From: Peristeroidobacter soli
GTDB taxonomy: Bacteria; Pseudomonadota; Gammaproteobacteria; Steroidobacterales; Steroidobacteraceae
DNA length: 64,000 nucleotides
Direction of reading: 5' to 3'
Assembly (NCBI RefSeq): GCF_004138485.1
Contig: NZ_RYEV01000004.1
Coordinates: 866,803 to 930,802 of the forward strand
The notes under the pieces were generated by a model. The model made no database searches and was not told the DNA's origin. It worked only from the letters and a program-made list of their open reading frames with translations. Positions 24,506-32,948 of the stretch are shown piece by piece. The stretch's first letter is position 1. Each line of letters begins with the position of its first letter. Made by a program: the position numbers and the translations under genes.

Positions 24506-25030
24506 TTACTCCTGCGCCGGCATGCGCTGTCGGCAATGGGACAGCGCCTGGGCCAGATATTTCTTGGCCATGCCGCGCGACATCCCGAGGTGCGAGGCGA
24601 TCTCCTCGAGCGAGAAGCCGTCGCGACGATGCAGCACCAGCACCGAGCGCGCCTTGGGAGAGAGTTGCCTCATCGCCTGCTCCAGCTGAGCGACACGTTG
24701 CTGGGTCTCGAGCTGCATCGCCGGGTCTTCGACGGCGGACTGCATCTCGAACAGCGCGTCCAGCATTTCGGTGGGCTCCGGATTGGCGGCTTGGCGCAGG
24801 GCATGCTGATGCAAGACATGGCTCGCGATGGTGATCAGGTAGGCCTGGGGATTGCGGATGGTTTCGTGCTGCTCGACGCGCAACAGGCGCAGGAACACCT
24901 CCTGAACCAGATCGGGAAGATCGGCGGCCGCGTTACGCAGCCGCGAGGCGAGATAGCGACGCAGGTTCTGGCCGTGCTGCTTTTCGACGGCAGTGACGAA
25001 AACCTGCTTATCGGACGTGGACAAGGGCAC
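24506..25030 (-). CDS. FecI-type ECF sigma factor (module I)
   Basis: A 174-residue ECF sigma factor. Region 2 covers about residues 20-85 (LRRYLASRLRNAAADLPDLVQE, FLRLLRVEQHETIRNPQAYL), and region 4 about 115-168 with a helix-turn-helix (FSLEEIASHLGMSRGMAKKYL). It should transcribe the receptor gene two genes downstream once released by FecR. The only plausible start is GTG at 25028-25030, with no good Shine-Dalgarno. That codon lies inside one arm of an 11-bp inverted repeat whose other arm is upstream in the leader, which may limit translation. Transcription is probably also driven by an iron or general promoter not recognised here. Confidence 0.88.
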   Translation of the reverse strand: MPLSTSDKQVFVTAVEKQHGQNLRRYLASRLRNAAADLPDLVQEVFLRLLRVEQHETIRNPQAYLITIASHVLHQHALRQAANPEPTEMLDALFEMQSAVEDPAMQLETQQRVAQLEQAMRQLSPKARSVLVLHRRDGFSLEEIASHLGMSRGMAKKYLAQALSHCRQRMPAQE

Positions 25031-25110
25031 TCAACTTGGCTGTGGCTCGTCCCAGTAGAGCGTGGACCGGAACAAAATGGCCACCTGATTTTTTGCCGGG
25101 TTGAGTGCCC
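25025..25110. promoter_or_regulatory. 11-bp inverted repeat spanning the module I FecI leader
   Basis: GGGCACTCAAC (25025-25035) is exactly complementary to GTTGAGTGCCC (25100-25110), with 64 bases between. In the minus-strand transcript the downstream arm contains the GTG start codon of the sigma gene (25028-25030). It could close a large stem-loop that hides the start, or serve as two half-sites for a looping regulator. Confidence 0.5.
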
Positions 25111-25131
25111 CTGAAAAGTGCGGGGATCGCC

Positions 25132-28100
25132 TCAGGGCGACGCGGTCACCTCGACCGCAATGGTCCCCACGGCCGCGGGCCCTTGGATCTTCTGGGACGC
25201 ATCCGGATTGTAGTCGGCCAGCGGTGGGCTGCCAGGATAGCGAGCGGCGGCGCGAATCTGATCGCTGCCGATGAGGATCGCTCCATAGGCTTCGCGCCCC
25301 TCCGGCAAAGCCTGCGCCAGCCAGACGTTCGCGGACGCCGTCCAGTGCGCGCCTATTGCACGCTCAACCGGCGCGTCGGTGACTGCGATGGTCCCGTACC
25401 GGGGGTTGAAGATCACGTCGCTGTACTTGTATTCGGCCCCACCCGAGGCAATGCGTGCGCCGTCAATGATCGCCTTCCACCGCCCTGCCCTGGGCAGGTT
25501 CACGACCACCGCTTCATTGCCCGCCTGATTGAGGCTGCTTCGCGCCGGCGCGCAGGTATCCCCGGTGCAATCGAAGAGATACAGATCCACGTCGGCCGCC
25601 GGCCCCGCATCGACATCCACACGCAATTGGGTCGAGCCGGCGGGAACGTCGATCTCATGGACCTGCTGTTCGCGATCGCGAATCGTCGCCGTCTTTCGGC
25701 TGACGCCGCCCATCGGGCCCGTCAGCAAGCCGCCCGTGAAACTGGCGCCGCGATTGACCATATTCAACTCACGCGTGATCGACTTGCCGGGCAGCAGCGG
25801 CCCCAGATTCACGCTCATCCTGTCCGCGCCGGCATTCAACAGCGACGCAGTGATCGTCGTCGGCGTGGGTGGTGCCGGCTGCGCCAAGCCCGGCGAGAAC
25901 TTTCTCATGTCGCTGGTTTCACTGAGCAACACTTCCCACACGCCCGACGCCGGCCGGTCGACGATGTAGTCGGACGCTTGTACGAAAGCGAACCGGTTGT
26001 CGGGCGTGAACACCAGCTTCATGACCCCTTCCGGCACCTTGAAATCGAGCTTCAGCGTGGCGGCGCCGGCGGGCACATGCACAAAGAAACTATGCTTGCC
26101 CGGACGCGGCAGATCGGTTTTGTGCGTCAGTGTGTATGCGTTGGACGCATCCAGCGACGAGGCGGCCACCACCGTGTTCATCACTCGATACGCATGACCC
26201 GGAATCGATTCGTGATCCAGCGACAGCAGCGCGCTGTGCGTGCCCTCCGCCTTGGTCGAGATCTGTACCGGGAATGCGACCGGCTGGTTGAGTGGCAGAA
26301 CCACTTCCGCCGCACTCTTGTATGTTTCAACATCGCCTTGCCAGGACACGCGGAACGTCATCGGGCGTGCGGGACCACCGGTGCGCTTGAAGGTGATGAT
26401 TCGCTCAGCAGCATCGCCGGGCTTCCATCCTTCCCGCTCGAAGATACCGACGCCCTGATCCGGGGTTTCGAGCCATCCGCTCAGCGCGGTCTTCACCGGC
26501 GCGGAGCTGACAATGTTGACTGGCAGCGCCGATGTATCGAGTGTCTGCAGCAGGTCCCATGCCGCCTTGGCTTGCAGCAGCCCATTGCCCTGCTGATGCG
26601 TTTCGATGTCGCTCATGTACCGGCTGCTCATCGTGAGCGCATGACGCAATCGTGGCGCGTCGTATTTCACGCCACGCTGTTTGGCGGCACTGATCAGCAA
26701 CGCCGCTGTGCCAGTCGCCACCGGCGTCGCACACGAGGTACCGCTGCAGAACATGTAACCCGGCGGCAACTGAAACAGGCCCTGGACGTTTCGCATCGGG
26801 TCATCCTTGAAGATGCCACTGAGCGAGATGATGGACGTCGGAGCGACCACGTCCGGCAGGATGGCGCCGTTGCCCGCGGGACCATAAGAGCCGACCCAAT
26901 GCAGATTGTCCTTGTTGCGGGTCACGATGCCATTGCTGTTGAGATAGTTCGCCTGGCTCTGGTACGCACCGATCGCGAGCGCCGCGCCCGAGACCCCGTA
27001 GTCCGTCGCGCGATTCAATCCAGGCATATTGTCGCCGGGCACTAGAAACAACTTGTTGTACTTGTCGATCAGGCGCGCGATCACGAGGGTCGGCGTGAAC
27101 CGGCCATCCTTCAGCCGATAGGACTGGTCGATGAACAACGATTGCTCGAACAGCACCACGTCGACGCGGCGATCCTTGAACGCGGCGATCAATCCTTCGA
27201 CCACGCCGCCCGTGCTGAAACCGTAATCGATGGAGATCAGCTGTGCGTTGGGCGCGATCCCCGAGACGCGGCCGTCTGGAACCGCTTTACCATTCGCGGT
27301 CGCGGCGCCGGCAACGGCGCTGCTGTGACCACCGAACGCGCACAGAATGGCAACGAACTTATTGCGCTTGTCGACCTGGACGGTGAAACCCACGGTCTCG
27401 CGGATGGCCGTATTCGGGTCGTCCTTGCCGAACACGCCCACGTCGCGGGCAATCGCGAACTCGCGCATGGCTTTTTCATCGTTGAAGTCGCCGTCCTGAT
27501 CGGTGTCGACCCAGACAGTGCCGGTCTTCTCCTCCCACAGGACGCCGAACAAACGACTGCTGCCCTCGGGATCGCCGTCGCGATTCACATCGAAGCGCGT
27601 CGGCCGGGGATAGAACTCGCCCTCATCGAACATGCCGACCCGGAACGTGCCGTCTTTCGGCGCACTGAACCGCTTGCCGTTGAACTCGAAGCTGCGACCG
27701 CGCACCGACACCTGCGTCTTCATCGCCACCCAGGGGCGAATGTTGGAGGTGTCGTCCTGCTCCAGCGGATCGCTCGCGGTCAGATAGTCGAGCACTTTCG
27801 GCACCGGCTTGCCATCGAGGCTCAGCGCCTGCTGAAACTCCGGCCGCAGCAGATCGACGAATCCCTCGACATGACCGATGACCACGCCTCGGCCGTCGAA
27901 CGTGGGCGACTCAGCCAGCAACCGGGTGATGTCGAGGTCGTCGTACGCCGAGTACGGCTTCGAGATCGGATAGTCGCTGACCTTCGGCAGCCATTGCACC
28001 TCGGTCGCAGGCGGACTCGATGGATCGTCGGCAGTGGGCAGTTGAATGTCGGCGCGGAGATCGCTGTTGGATTGAATATCGGCGGCTTGAACCTGCGGAA

Positions 28101-28395
28101 ACGCAACCAGCGCCTCGACCGCGTCCGGCGCGATTGCCACTCGCAGATAGTCGACCGAATCTTCTCGATAGCGCACCTCGCCGCCGAGCCGGCGCGCCTC
28201 TTCTGCCACCCGCGCGTTCATTCCTTTCGCGGAGGCGATGATCAACGAGATCTTGCGCTTGTCGTTGGCGCGCGCATCGGCCAATTCGCCGCGACTGTCC
28301 TTGAACAGGAACGAGCGCTTTGGCTCGGCGTTGGCCGCCAGACACACCATCGACAAACTCAAGACGCAAGCGAACCCCGCAAGCACTGGTCTCAT
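25132..28395 (-). CDS. Secreted S8 subtilisin-like peptidase (module II hydrolase)
   Basis: A 1087-residue exported protease. The signal peptide is MRPVLAGFACVLSLSMVCLAANA. A propeptide-like part precedes the S8 domain (about 165-600). The catalytic His is H357 (FGGHSSAVAGAATANG), and the Ser is S554 in CSGTSCATPVATG. APNAQLISIDYG lies between them as in subtilases, and the oxyanion Asn region is around LVPGDNMPG. At the place of the catalytic Asp the sequence reads GVVIGHVEGFVDLLRPEF, with E177 aligned to the usual Asp, a conservative but notable change. The remaining 480 residues look like beta-sandwich domains. Start ATG at 28395, with GGAG six bases upstream. It probably cuts extracellular or periplasmic proteins into peptides for the module II receptor. 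Resembles TPPII-like or PPC-containing subtilases. Confidence 0.85.
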   Translation of the reverse strand: MRPVLAGFACVLSLSMVCLAANAEPKRSFLFKDSRGELADARANDKRKISLIIASAKGMNARVAEEARRLGGEVRYREDSVDYLRVAIAPDAVEALVAFPQVQAADIQSNSDLRADIQLPTADDPSSPPATEVQWLPKVSDYPISKPYSAYDDLDITRLLAESPTFDGRGVVIGHVEGFVDLLRPEFQQALSLDGKPVPKVLDYLTASDPLEQDDTSNIRPWVAMKTQVSVRGRSFEFNGKRFSAPKDGTFRVGMFDEGEFYPRPTRFDVNRDGDPEGSSRLFGVLWEEKTGTVWVDTDQDGDFNDEKAMREFAIARDVGVFGKDDPNTAIRETVGFTVQVDKRNKFVAILCAFGGHSSAVAGAATANGKAVPDGRVSGIAPNAQLISIDYGFSTGGVVEGLIAAFKDRRVDVVLFEQSLFIDQSYRLKDGRFTPTLVIARLIDKYNKLFLVPGDNMPGLNRATDYGVSGAALAIGAYQSQANYLNSNGIVTRNKDNLHWVGSYGPAGNGAILPDVVAPTSIISLSGIFKDDPMRNVQGLFQLPPGYMFCSGTSCATPVATGTAALLISAAKQRGVKYDAPRLRHALTMSSRYMSDIETHQQGNGLLQAKAAWDLLQTLDTSALPVNIVSSAPVKTALSGWLETPDQGVGIFEREGWKPGDAAERIITFKRTGGPARPMTFRVSWQGDVETYKSAAEVVLPLNQPVAFPVQISTKAEGTHSALLSLDHESIPGHAYRVMNTVVAASSLDASNAYTLTHKTDLPRPGKHSFFVHVPAGAATLKLDFKVPEGVMKLVFTPDNRFAFVQASDYIVDRPASGVWEVLLSETSDMRKFSPGLAQPAPPTPTTITASLLNAGADRMSVNLGPLLPGKSITRELNMVNRGASFTGGLLTGPMGGVSRKTATIRDREQQVHEIDVPAGSTQLRVDVDAGPAADVDLYLFDCTGDTCAPARSSLNQAGNEAVVVNLPRAGRWKAIIDGARIASGGAEYKYSDVIFNPRYGTIAVTDAPVERAIGAHWTASANVWLAQALPEGREAYGAILIGSDQIRAAARYPGSPPLADYNPDASQKIQGPAAVGTIAVEVTASP

Positions 28396-28426
28396 GTCAG
28401 CTCCGAAGCAGAGGATGGAAAAGCAA

Positions 28427-28451
28427 GGGGCGCGGCATCACGCCGCGCCCC
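28427..28451 (-). terminator. Rho-independent-type terminator after module II receptor
   Basis: GGGGCGCGGC (28427-28436) and GCCGCGCCCC (28442-28451) form a perfect 10-bp stem with a 5-nt loop. On the minus strand the stem is followed by TTGCTTTTCC. It lies 12 bp past the receptor stop (28464) and before the protease start (28395), so it should stop or reduce transcription from receptor into protease. Confidence 0.7.
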
Positions 28452-28463
28452 GATCGAATCGGG

Positions 28464-31109
28464 CTACTGCAGCAGCCCTTTGGTGAATCTCAGGATCACG
28501 AACCGGCCGAGCGGACTGGCATTGGTGCTGTCGAAGTTCAACCCGTCCACGGTATTCGCATACGGCGGATCTTTGTCGAACAGATTCTGCACCGTCAGGC
28601 TCAGGCGAGTCCGGTCGAGCCAATCGTTGCGGTGATTGTTCGTGTCGCCATAACTCAACGTCAGGTCGACCGTGGTCCAGCTCGCGATGCCGACCGGGTG
28701 CATCGGATCGCTCAATGTATCGGTGTAGTTGTCGATGTAGTTGAGCGCCGTGAACACGGTGAAGTCCGCCTGACTCCATGCCACCGTGCCGCGCGCCTTG
28801 AACTCGACCGGCCGATAGATCTGATCGACTCCTTCGACGGGTGCGGCCTGCGGCGACAAGGCGGTTTTGTAATCCATCAGCAACGAGCCGTTGAAGCCGA
28901 AGCTCCACCGACCGAACGAGGTGTCCAGGCTGTACTTCGCGCTCAGATCCATGCCGCGCACGTCCACGATCGAGAGATTGCGCGTGCCCGTGTCGAAGAA
29001 CACCTGTACGTCCGAGGCGACCACCGGCAATTGATTGCCGTTGATGTCGAACACGCCCGAATAGAACAGCAGAGAGTCATCCGTCATGGCGCGGTCGATC
29101 AGACTCTGGATGTACGCCGGATCGGGTGAGCGGTCGATCAAGTTCTCGTAAGCAGGATTGCCCGCGGCCAGATCCGGCGAAACGAATTGAATCCGATCTT
29201 TATAGCTCACTTCGAAGTACGACAGCTCCGCGCTCAATCCCGGCAGCGAGCGCGGCTCGAACGTCAAACCCAGCGTGACGCTGTCCGCCGTCTCCTCGGT
29301 CAAGCCGTCGAGACTGTTGGCTCCGTAAATCGCCGCCGCATAGACCGTCCCGGGCGCCAGGCGAGGATCCGGCGTGCCGGTGTAGAGCGGATCGCGCATG
29401 CCGAGGATCGCCAGCTGCGGACGATTGCCTATGCTATAGAGCGGCGGTGCGCGAAAGGACTCGGAGTACGAAGCGCGAACGCCCAAACCCTCAACCGGCT
29501 CCCAAAACAAACCATAGCGCGGATTGAACGTCGTGCCGAAATCGCTGTACTCCTCGTAGCGCCCGGCGACACTCAGCTGCAATTGCCGAACGAACGGCAC
29601 CTCGTTGTCCACGCCGACGAACGGCACCATGACTTCGCCGTACGCTGCCTTCACACGACGCGTGATGTCGGGATCGAACCGCCCGTTCGGCGGACTGGCA
29701 TCGCGATAGCCCTCTTCGCGGTAGGAAGCCCCGAGCGCGACGCTGACCTTGCCGCCGTAAATATCGAACAGCTTGCCGCTCACCCGCCCTTCGAGCGTGA
29801 GAATGTCGTTCTCGAACAGAAACAGGTTGAAGTTCTGTCCGGTGTTGAGCACGCGGTTCTGGCTCTCCTCCAGCGAGTTGGCGCCATAGTCGGCATACAC
29901 GCCGACGTTCCAATCGTCCGTGAGGTCGCTGTTGAGCTGCGCCGTGACGAAGTAGTTGTCGATGCTGAAGACGCGATGCTGGACGCGGTTGTACATGGAC
30001 GTGGTGGACGTGTGATCCCGTTGCGTATACAGCGCATCGATGGTGAACGACGTACGCTCGCCCAGGTCCTGGGCAATCGACGCGTAGCCGCTCCACAATT
30101 CTTCGTCGGGGAGAATGTCGCCGCCGGCCAGCGTGCCGTAGTCGCTCTGGCCGATGAACGGACGGTCCGCCATCGCCAGCTTGCCGGTATCGGTGTAGCC
30201 GAGGTTGAGCACGGCGCTGCCCGACCCCCAGCCGAAGCCGCCGACGATGTTTCCTTGATAGTCCTGCTTGCCGCCCGAGGTGACCGAGCCCGCGCTACCG
30301 CTCACTTCGAGCCCGGTGAAGTCCCGGCGAGTGACGAAGTTGATCACGCCGCCGATGGCATCCGAGCCGTAAATGGCCGAAGCGCCGTCGGTCTGCACGT
30401 CGATGCGATCGATGATGGCCAGCGGCAGCGTCGACACGTCGACGAACTGCCCGGTCTCGGTGGCGGGAATGCGCCGGCCGTTCAACAACGTGAGCGTCGA
30501 GCCGGCACCGAGACCGCGCAGATCGACGCCCGAGCTGCCGCTGTTGTTGGTGACCGACTTGAACGGATTGATGGCGCGTCCACTGTAGAGCGAAGAGTTG
30601 CCGGCAAAGTTCTGTGGGATGGTCTGCAGGAAATCCTGCGCGGTTCGCGAGCCGGAGTATTCGATGTCCGAGCGATCGTATTGAATGATCGGCACGGTCG
30701 GATTGGACACGCCGCGAATGTTGGTGCCGGTCACGACGATCTCATCGATCTGACCGCGCAAGGAACTCGTCGTATCTTCGTGCTCCGGGCCGCTCGAGCT
30801 ACGCGGCGTAATCAGAATCGCACCTGACTCGGGGTCACGGCGCACGGTCAGCGGCGTGCCCTCGAGCAATTTGATCACCGCTTCATTGGCGGACAGCTCG
30901 CCGCTCACGCCTTTGGTCTTCAGACCCTTGACCTGCTCGTCCTGATACACCAGATCGACGTTGGCCTGCTTCGCCAATGTTTCCAGCGCACCGAGCAAAC
31001 TGCCGGCTGGAATATCCAATCGCTGCGCATCCGCCAGCGCGGCGCCGGCCAGCGACGCCGACACCAGTAATGCAGCGATCGTTGATTTCAACTTCGAGGT
31101 CTTCAGCAC
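28464..31109 (-). CDS. TonB-dependent transducer-receptor with STN domain (module II)
   Basis: An 881-residue receptor. The signal peptide is KSTIAALLVSASLAGAALA; the STN domain covers about 28-105 (LDIPAGSLLGALETLAKQ, then GVSGELSANEAVIKLLEG). The TonB box is IDEIVVTGTNIRG. The plug includes VDLRGLGAGSTLTLLNGRR and IDVQTDGASAIYGSDAIGG. The barrel ends FVILRFTKGLL. The start is set at GTG 31107-31109 because GGGGAG lies seven bases upstream and the predicted signal peptide then begins MLKTSKLKS, matching the module III receptor start (MLKS). An in-frame ATG at 31145 has no such site. It closely resembles the module III receptor in order and wording. A strong terminator lies just after it. Ligand unknown, probably a peptide. 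Confidence 0.9.
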   Translation of the reverse strand: MLKTSKLKSTIAALLVSASLAGAALADAQRLDIPAGSLLGALETLAKQANVDLVYQDEQVKGLKTKGVSGELSANEAVIKLLEGTPLTVRRDPESGAILITPRSSSGPEHEDTTSSLRGQIDEIVVTGTNIRGVSNPTVPIIQYDRSDIEYSGSRTAQDFLQTIPQNFAGNSSLYSGRAINPFKSVTNNSGSSGVDLRGLGAGSTLTLLNGRRIPATETGQFVDVSTLPLAIIDRIDVQTDGASAIYGSDAIGGVINFVTRRDFTGLEVSGSAGSVTSGGKQDYQGNIVGGFGWGSGSAVLNLGYTDTGKLAMADRPFIGQSDYGTLAGGDILPDEELWSGYASIAQDLGERTSFTIDALYTQRDHTSTTSMYNRVQHRVFSIDNYFVTAQLNSDLTDDWNVGVYADYGANSLEESQNRVLNTGQNFNLFLFENDILTLEGRVSGKLFDIYGGKVSVALGASYREEGYRDASPPNGRFDPDITRRVKAAYGEVMVPFVGVDNEVPFVRQLQLSVAGRYEEYSDFGTTFNPRYGLFWEPVEGLGVRASYSESFRAPPLYSIGNRPQLAILGMRDPLYTGTPDPRLAPGTVYAAAIYGANSLDGLTEETADSVTLGLTFEPRSLPGLSAELSYFEVSYKDRIQFVSPDLAAGNPAYENLIDRSPDPAYIQSLIDRAMTDDSLLFYSGVFDINGNQLPVVASDVQVFFDTGTRNLSIVDVRGMDLSAKYSLDTSFGRWSFGFNGSLLMDYKTALSPQAAPVEGVDQIYRPVEFKARGTVAWSQADFTVFTALNYIDNYTDTLSDPMHPVGIASWTTVDLTLSYGDTNNHRNDWLDRTRLSLTVQNLFDKDPPYANTVDGLNFDSTNASPLGRFVILRFTKGLLQ

Positions 31110-31191
31110 TTCACGACTCCCCAGTGGCTCTATGTGTGTGGCCATCGGGGTACCGTGACGACCCGGACAACAAAATCCCTGAGTGTCGCGA

Positions 31192-32238
31192 CTATTGCGG
31201 ATGACGACTGCTCACCAGCACGATGCGATCGTCGGCACGCTCGGCGCGCACCGGAAAGCCCTGTTCCAGCAACCGCACGAAGGCATCGAACTGGGTCGAG
31301 CGGAACTTGCCGCTCAAGCGGATGGTCGCAACCGCCGGATCGTCGATGACGAGCTTGCGATCGGTGTAGCGATTGAACTCCGCGACGGCATCGGCCAGCG
31401 CCACGTCGCGAAAGATCAAGTAGCCGGTGCGCCAGCTCAAGTCGCTTTCGATCTCGGGAACCGGTTTGTCCTGCACGAGCACGCCGTCGTCGGTGGCGCG
31501 CGCGACGCTGCCGGCGGCCAGCGTCAACAGCTTTTCGTCGACGCCTCCCTTCACCGGCTGACGCTCATTCGCGTCCTCGATGCGCACGCGGCCTTCGGTG
31601 ATTGCGACCTGCACGTCGTTGCCGTTACGACGGACCGAGAAAGCCGTACCCACCGCGATGACTCGCTTGCCGCCGGCGGTGACGACGAAGGGTCGACTCG
31701 GGTCTTTCGCGACTTCGAAGAATGCCTCGCCCCGCTGCAGCTCCACGCCTCGCTCGGTCTCGGTGACAGCGATGCGGATCTGACTGTCCGTATTGAGCGT
31801 CACCTTCGAGCCATCGCTCATTGGCACCGACGCGACGCCTCCCACCGGCGTGCTGTGATCGGGGCGAACGGCGCTGACGTACCAGACGATGGCACCCACG
31901 ACGGCCAGCAGCACGCTCGCCGCCACTCGCATCAACAGTCGTCCTTGGCCGCGCGCTGGAGATCGCGGCCGCTGCTCGATCATCCCGCCCTTGTCGAAGA
32001 ATCGAGTGAGCTGCCACTGCTCCGGCGCGGGTACTTCACCCGGCGGCACGCCGTTGCTCAATGCCTTGAGCCGCTTCGCCTGTTTCCAGGCAGCTTCCAG
32101 ACGCACGAACGCCACCAGATGCGCGGTGGATCGATTCAACCACGCCTGCAGCTCCGCCTGGTTGCCATCGCTCCAGTCGGCACCGTCGCGTCGAGCCAGC
32201 CACTGGCTGGCCAGCTCTTCAATCTGCCTGCTGTCCAT
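31192..32238 (-). CDS. FecR-family anti-sigma regulator (module II)
   Basis: A 348-residue FecR protein: DUF4880 at about 4-60 (IEELASQWLARRDGADWSD, VAFVRLEAAWKQAKRLKAL), membrane helix at about 103-122, periplasmic FecR domain from about 128 (TPVGGVASVPMSDGSKVTL, then FVVTAGGKRVIAVGTAFSV), and a C-terminal STN-like segment (AVAEFNRYTDRKLVIDDP). ATG at 32238 starts 20 bp inside the sigma gene, so the two are translationally coupled. Its FecR domain matches module III nearly word for word (TPVGGVARVPIADGSNVTL there), which marks these two as recent duplicates. It should control the sigma factor encoded upstream and respond to the receptor encoded downstream. Confidence 0.9.
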   Translation of the reverse strand: MDSRQIEELASQWLARRDGADWSDGNQAELQAWLNRSTAHLVAFVRLEAAWKQAKRLKALSNGVPPGEVPAPEQWQLTRFFDKGGMIEQRPRSPARGQGRLLMRVAASVLLAVVGAIVWYVSAVRPDHSTPVGGVASVPMSDGSKVTLNTDSQIRIAVTETERGVELQRGEAFFEVAKDPSRPFVVTAGGKRVIAVGTAFSVRRNGNDVQVAITEGRVRIEDANERQPVKGGVDEKLLTLAAGSVARATDDGVLVQDKPVPEIESDLSWRTGYLIFRDVALADAVAEFNRYTDRKLVIDDPAVATIRLSGKFRSTQFDAFVRLLEQGFPVRAERADDRIVLVSSRHPQ

Positions 32239-32830
32239 GCGCGGAGTCCTCTTCGATATCGATAGCCTCATTGCCATCCGTTTGTTTGTTACGTGTCTTC
32301 CGGCTGAACAGCGCATCGGCCAGCAGTCGCGTGCCCTTCATCACGTGACTCTCGACCGTCTTCTCGCTGATGCTCAAGCGGCTCGCCACTTCCTTCTGCG
32401 ACAGCTCATCCACCCGCCGCAGCCACACCACTTCGCGACACTTCGGCGGCAGGATGCTGAAGGCACGCGCCAGTTGCATGAGCTCCTGGCGGGCGTTCAA
32501 GCGTTGCTCGGGGGAAGCCTCCGCAATCGGGACGTTTAATGTGTCCAGATCCCCGACTGCCTCCATGGAAACGATCCGGCCCCGGCGCAGCCGGTCGGCC
32601 ATCAAGTGTCGAGCCGTCGTGAACAGGAAGGACTTCGCGGCATAGGGCAACGCCTTCTGCGCGGCCTCGTACACCCGAATGTAGGTCTCCTGGCGCAGGT
32701 CGTGGATCTCGTCGCGATTCGGCCAGGTCCGGCTGAGATAACGCACGAGGGCGGCCTCGTGCACCAGAATCTCGCGGGCGAACCAGTCATTGAGCGCTTC
32801 GTTCACGCCCGCAAGATACCTGTAACCCAT
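32219..32830 (-). CDS. FecI-type ECF sigma factor (module II)
   Basis: A 203-residue ECF sigma factor. Region 2 is at about 15-90 (DWFAREILVHEAALVRYLSR, then IHDLRQETYIRVYEAA), and region 4 at about 125-180 (LPPKCREVVWLRRVDELSQ, then EVASRLSISEKTVESHVM). The C-terminal 25 residues are an acidic extension. The same landmarks (WFAREILVHE, HDLRQ, FLFTTAR, RRGRIVS, LPPKCREVVWLRRV) recur in module III at matching positions. The gene overlaps FecR by 20 bp. A perfect 12-bp palindrome lies about 40 bp upstream of the ATG at 32830. It is expected to drive the module II receptor. Confidence 0.9.
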   Translation of the reverse strand: MGYRYLAGVNEALNDWFAREILVHEAALVRYLSRTWPNRDEIHDLRQETYIRVYEAAQKALPYAAKSFLFTTARHLMADRLRRGRIVSMEAVGDLDTLNVPIAEASPEQRLNARQELMQLARAFSILPPKCREVVWLRRVDELSQKEVASRLSISEKTVESHVMKGTRLLADALFSRKTRNKQTDGNEAIDIEEDSAHGQQAD

Positions 32831-32864
32831 CCTGGAAATACAGGCAGTTGGCGTCGGATGGACG

Positions 32865-32876
32865 AATCCATGGATT
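32865..32876. promoter_or_regulatory. Perfect 12-bp palindrome upstream of module II FecI
   Basis: AATCCATGGATT is fully self-complementary and centred about 40 bp upstream of the sigma start at 32830, the same distance as the palindrome at 559-572 ahead of another sigma gene. It is a candidate operator; the binding protein is unknown. Confidence 0.4.
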
Positions 32877-32948
32877 TTGGTCGCGTCACTCAGGGATCGG
32901 CGCGGCTCGTTCGTCTAGATACGATTGACCCGTCAAAAGCCGGCACTG

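Noticed and set aside
25105-27045. 646-codon open frame on the plus strand
   Set aside because: Antisense to the S8 protease gene; composition is Arg/His-rich and has no domain. High GC keeps the opposite frame open.
29187-30827. 546-codon open frame on the plus strand
   Set aside because: Antisense to the module II receptor; Arg-rich without recognisable motifs.
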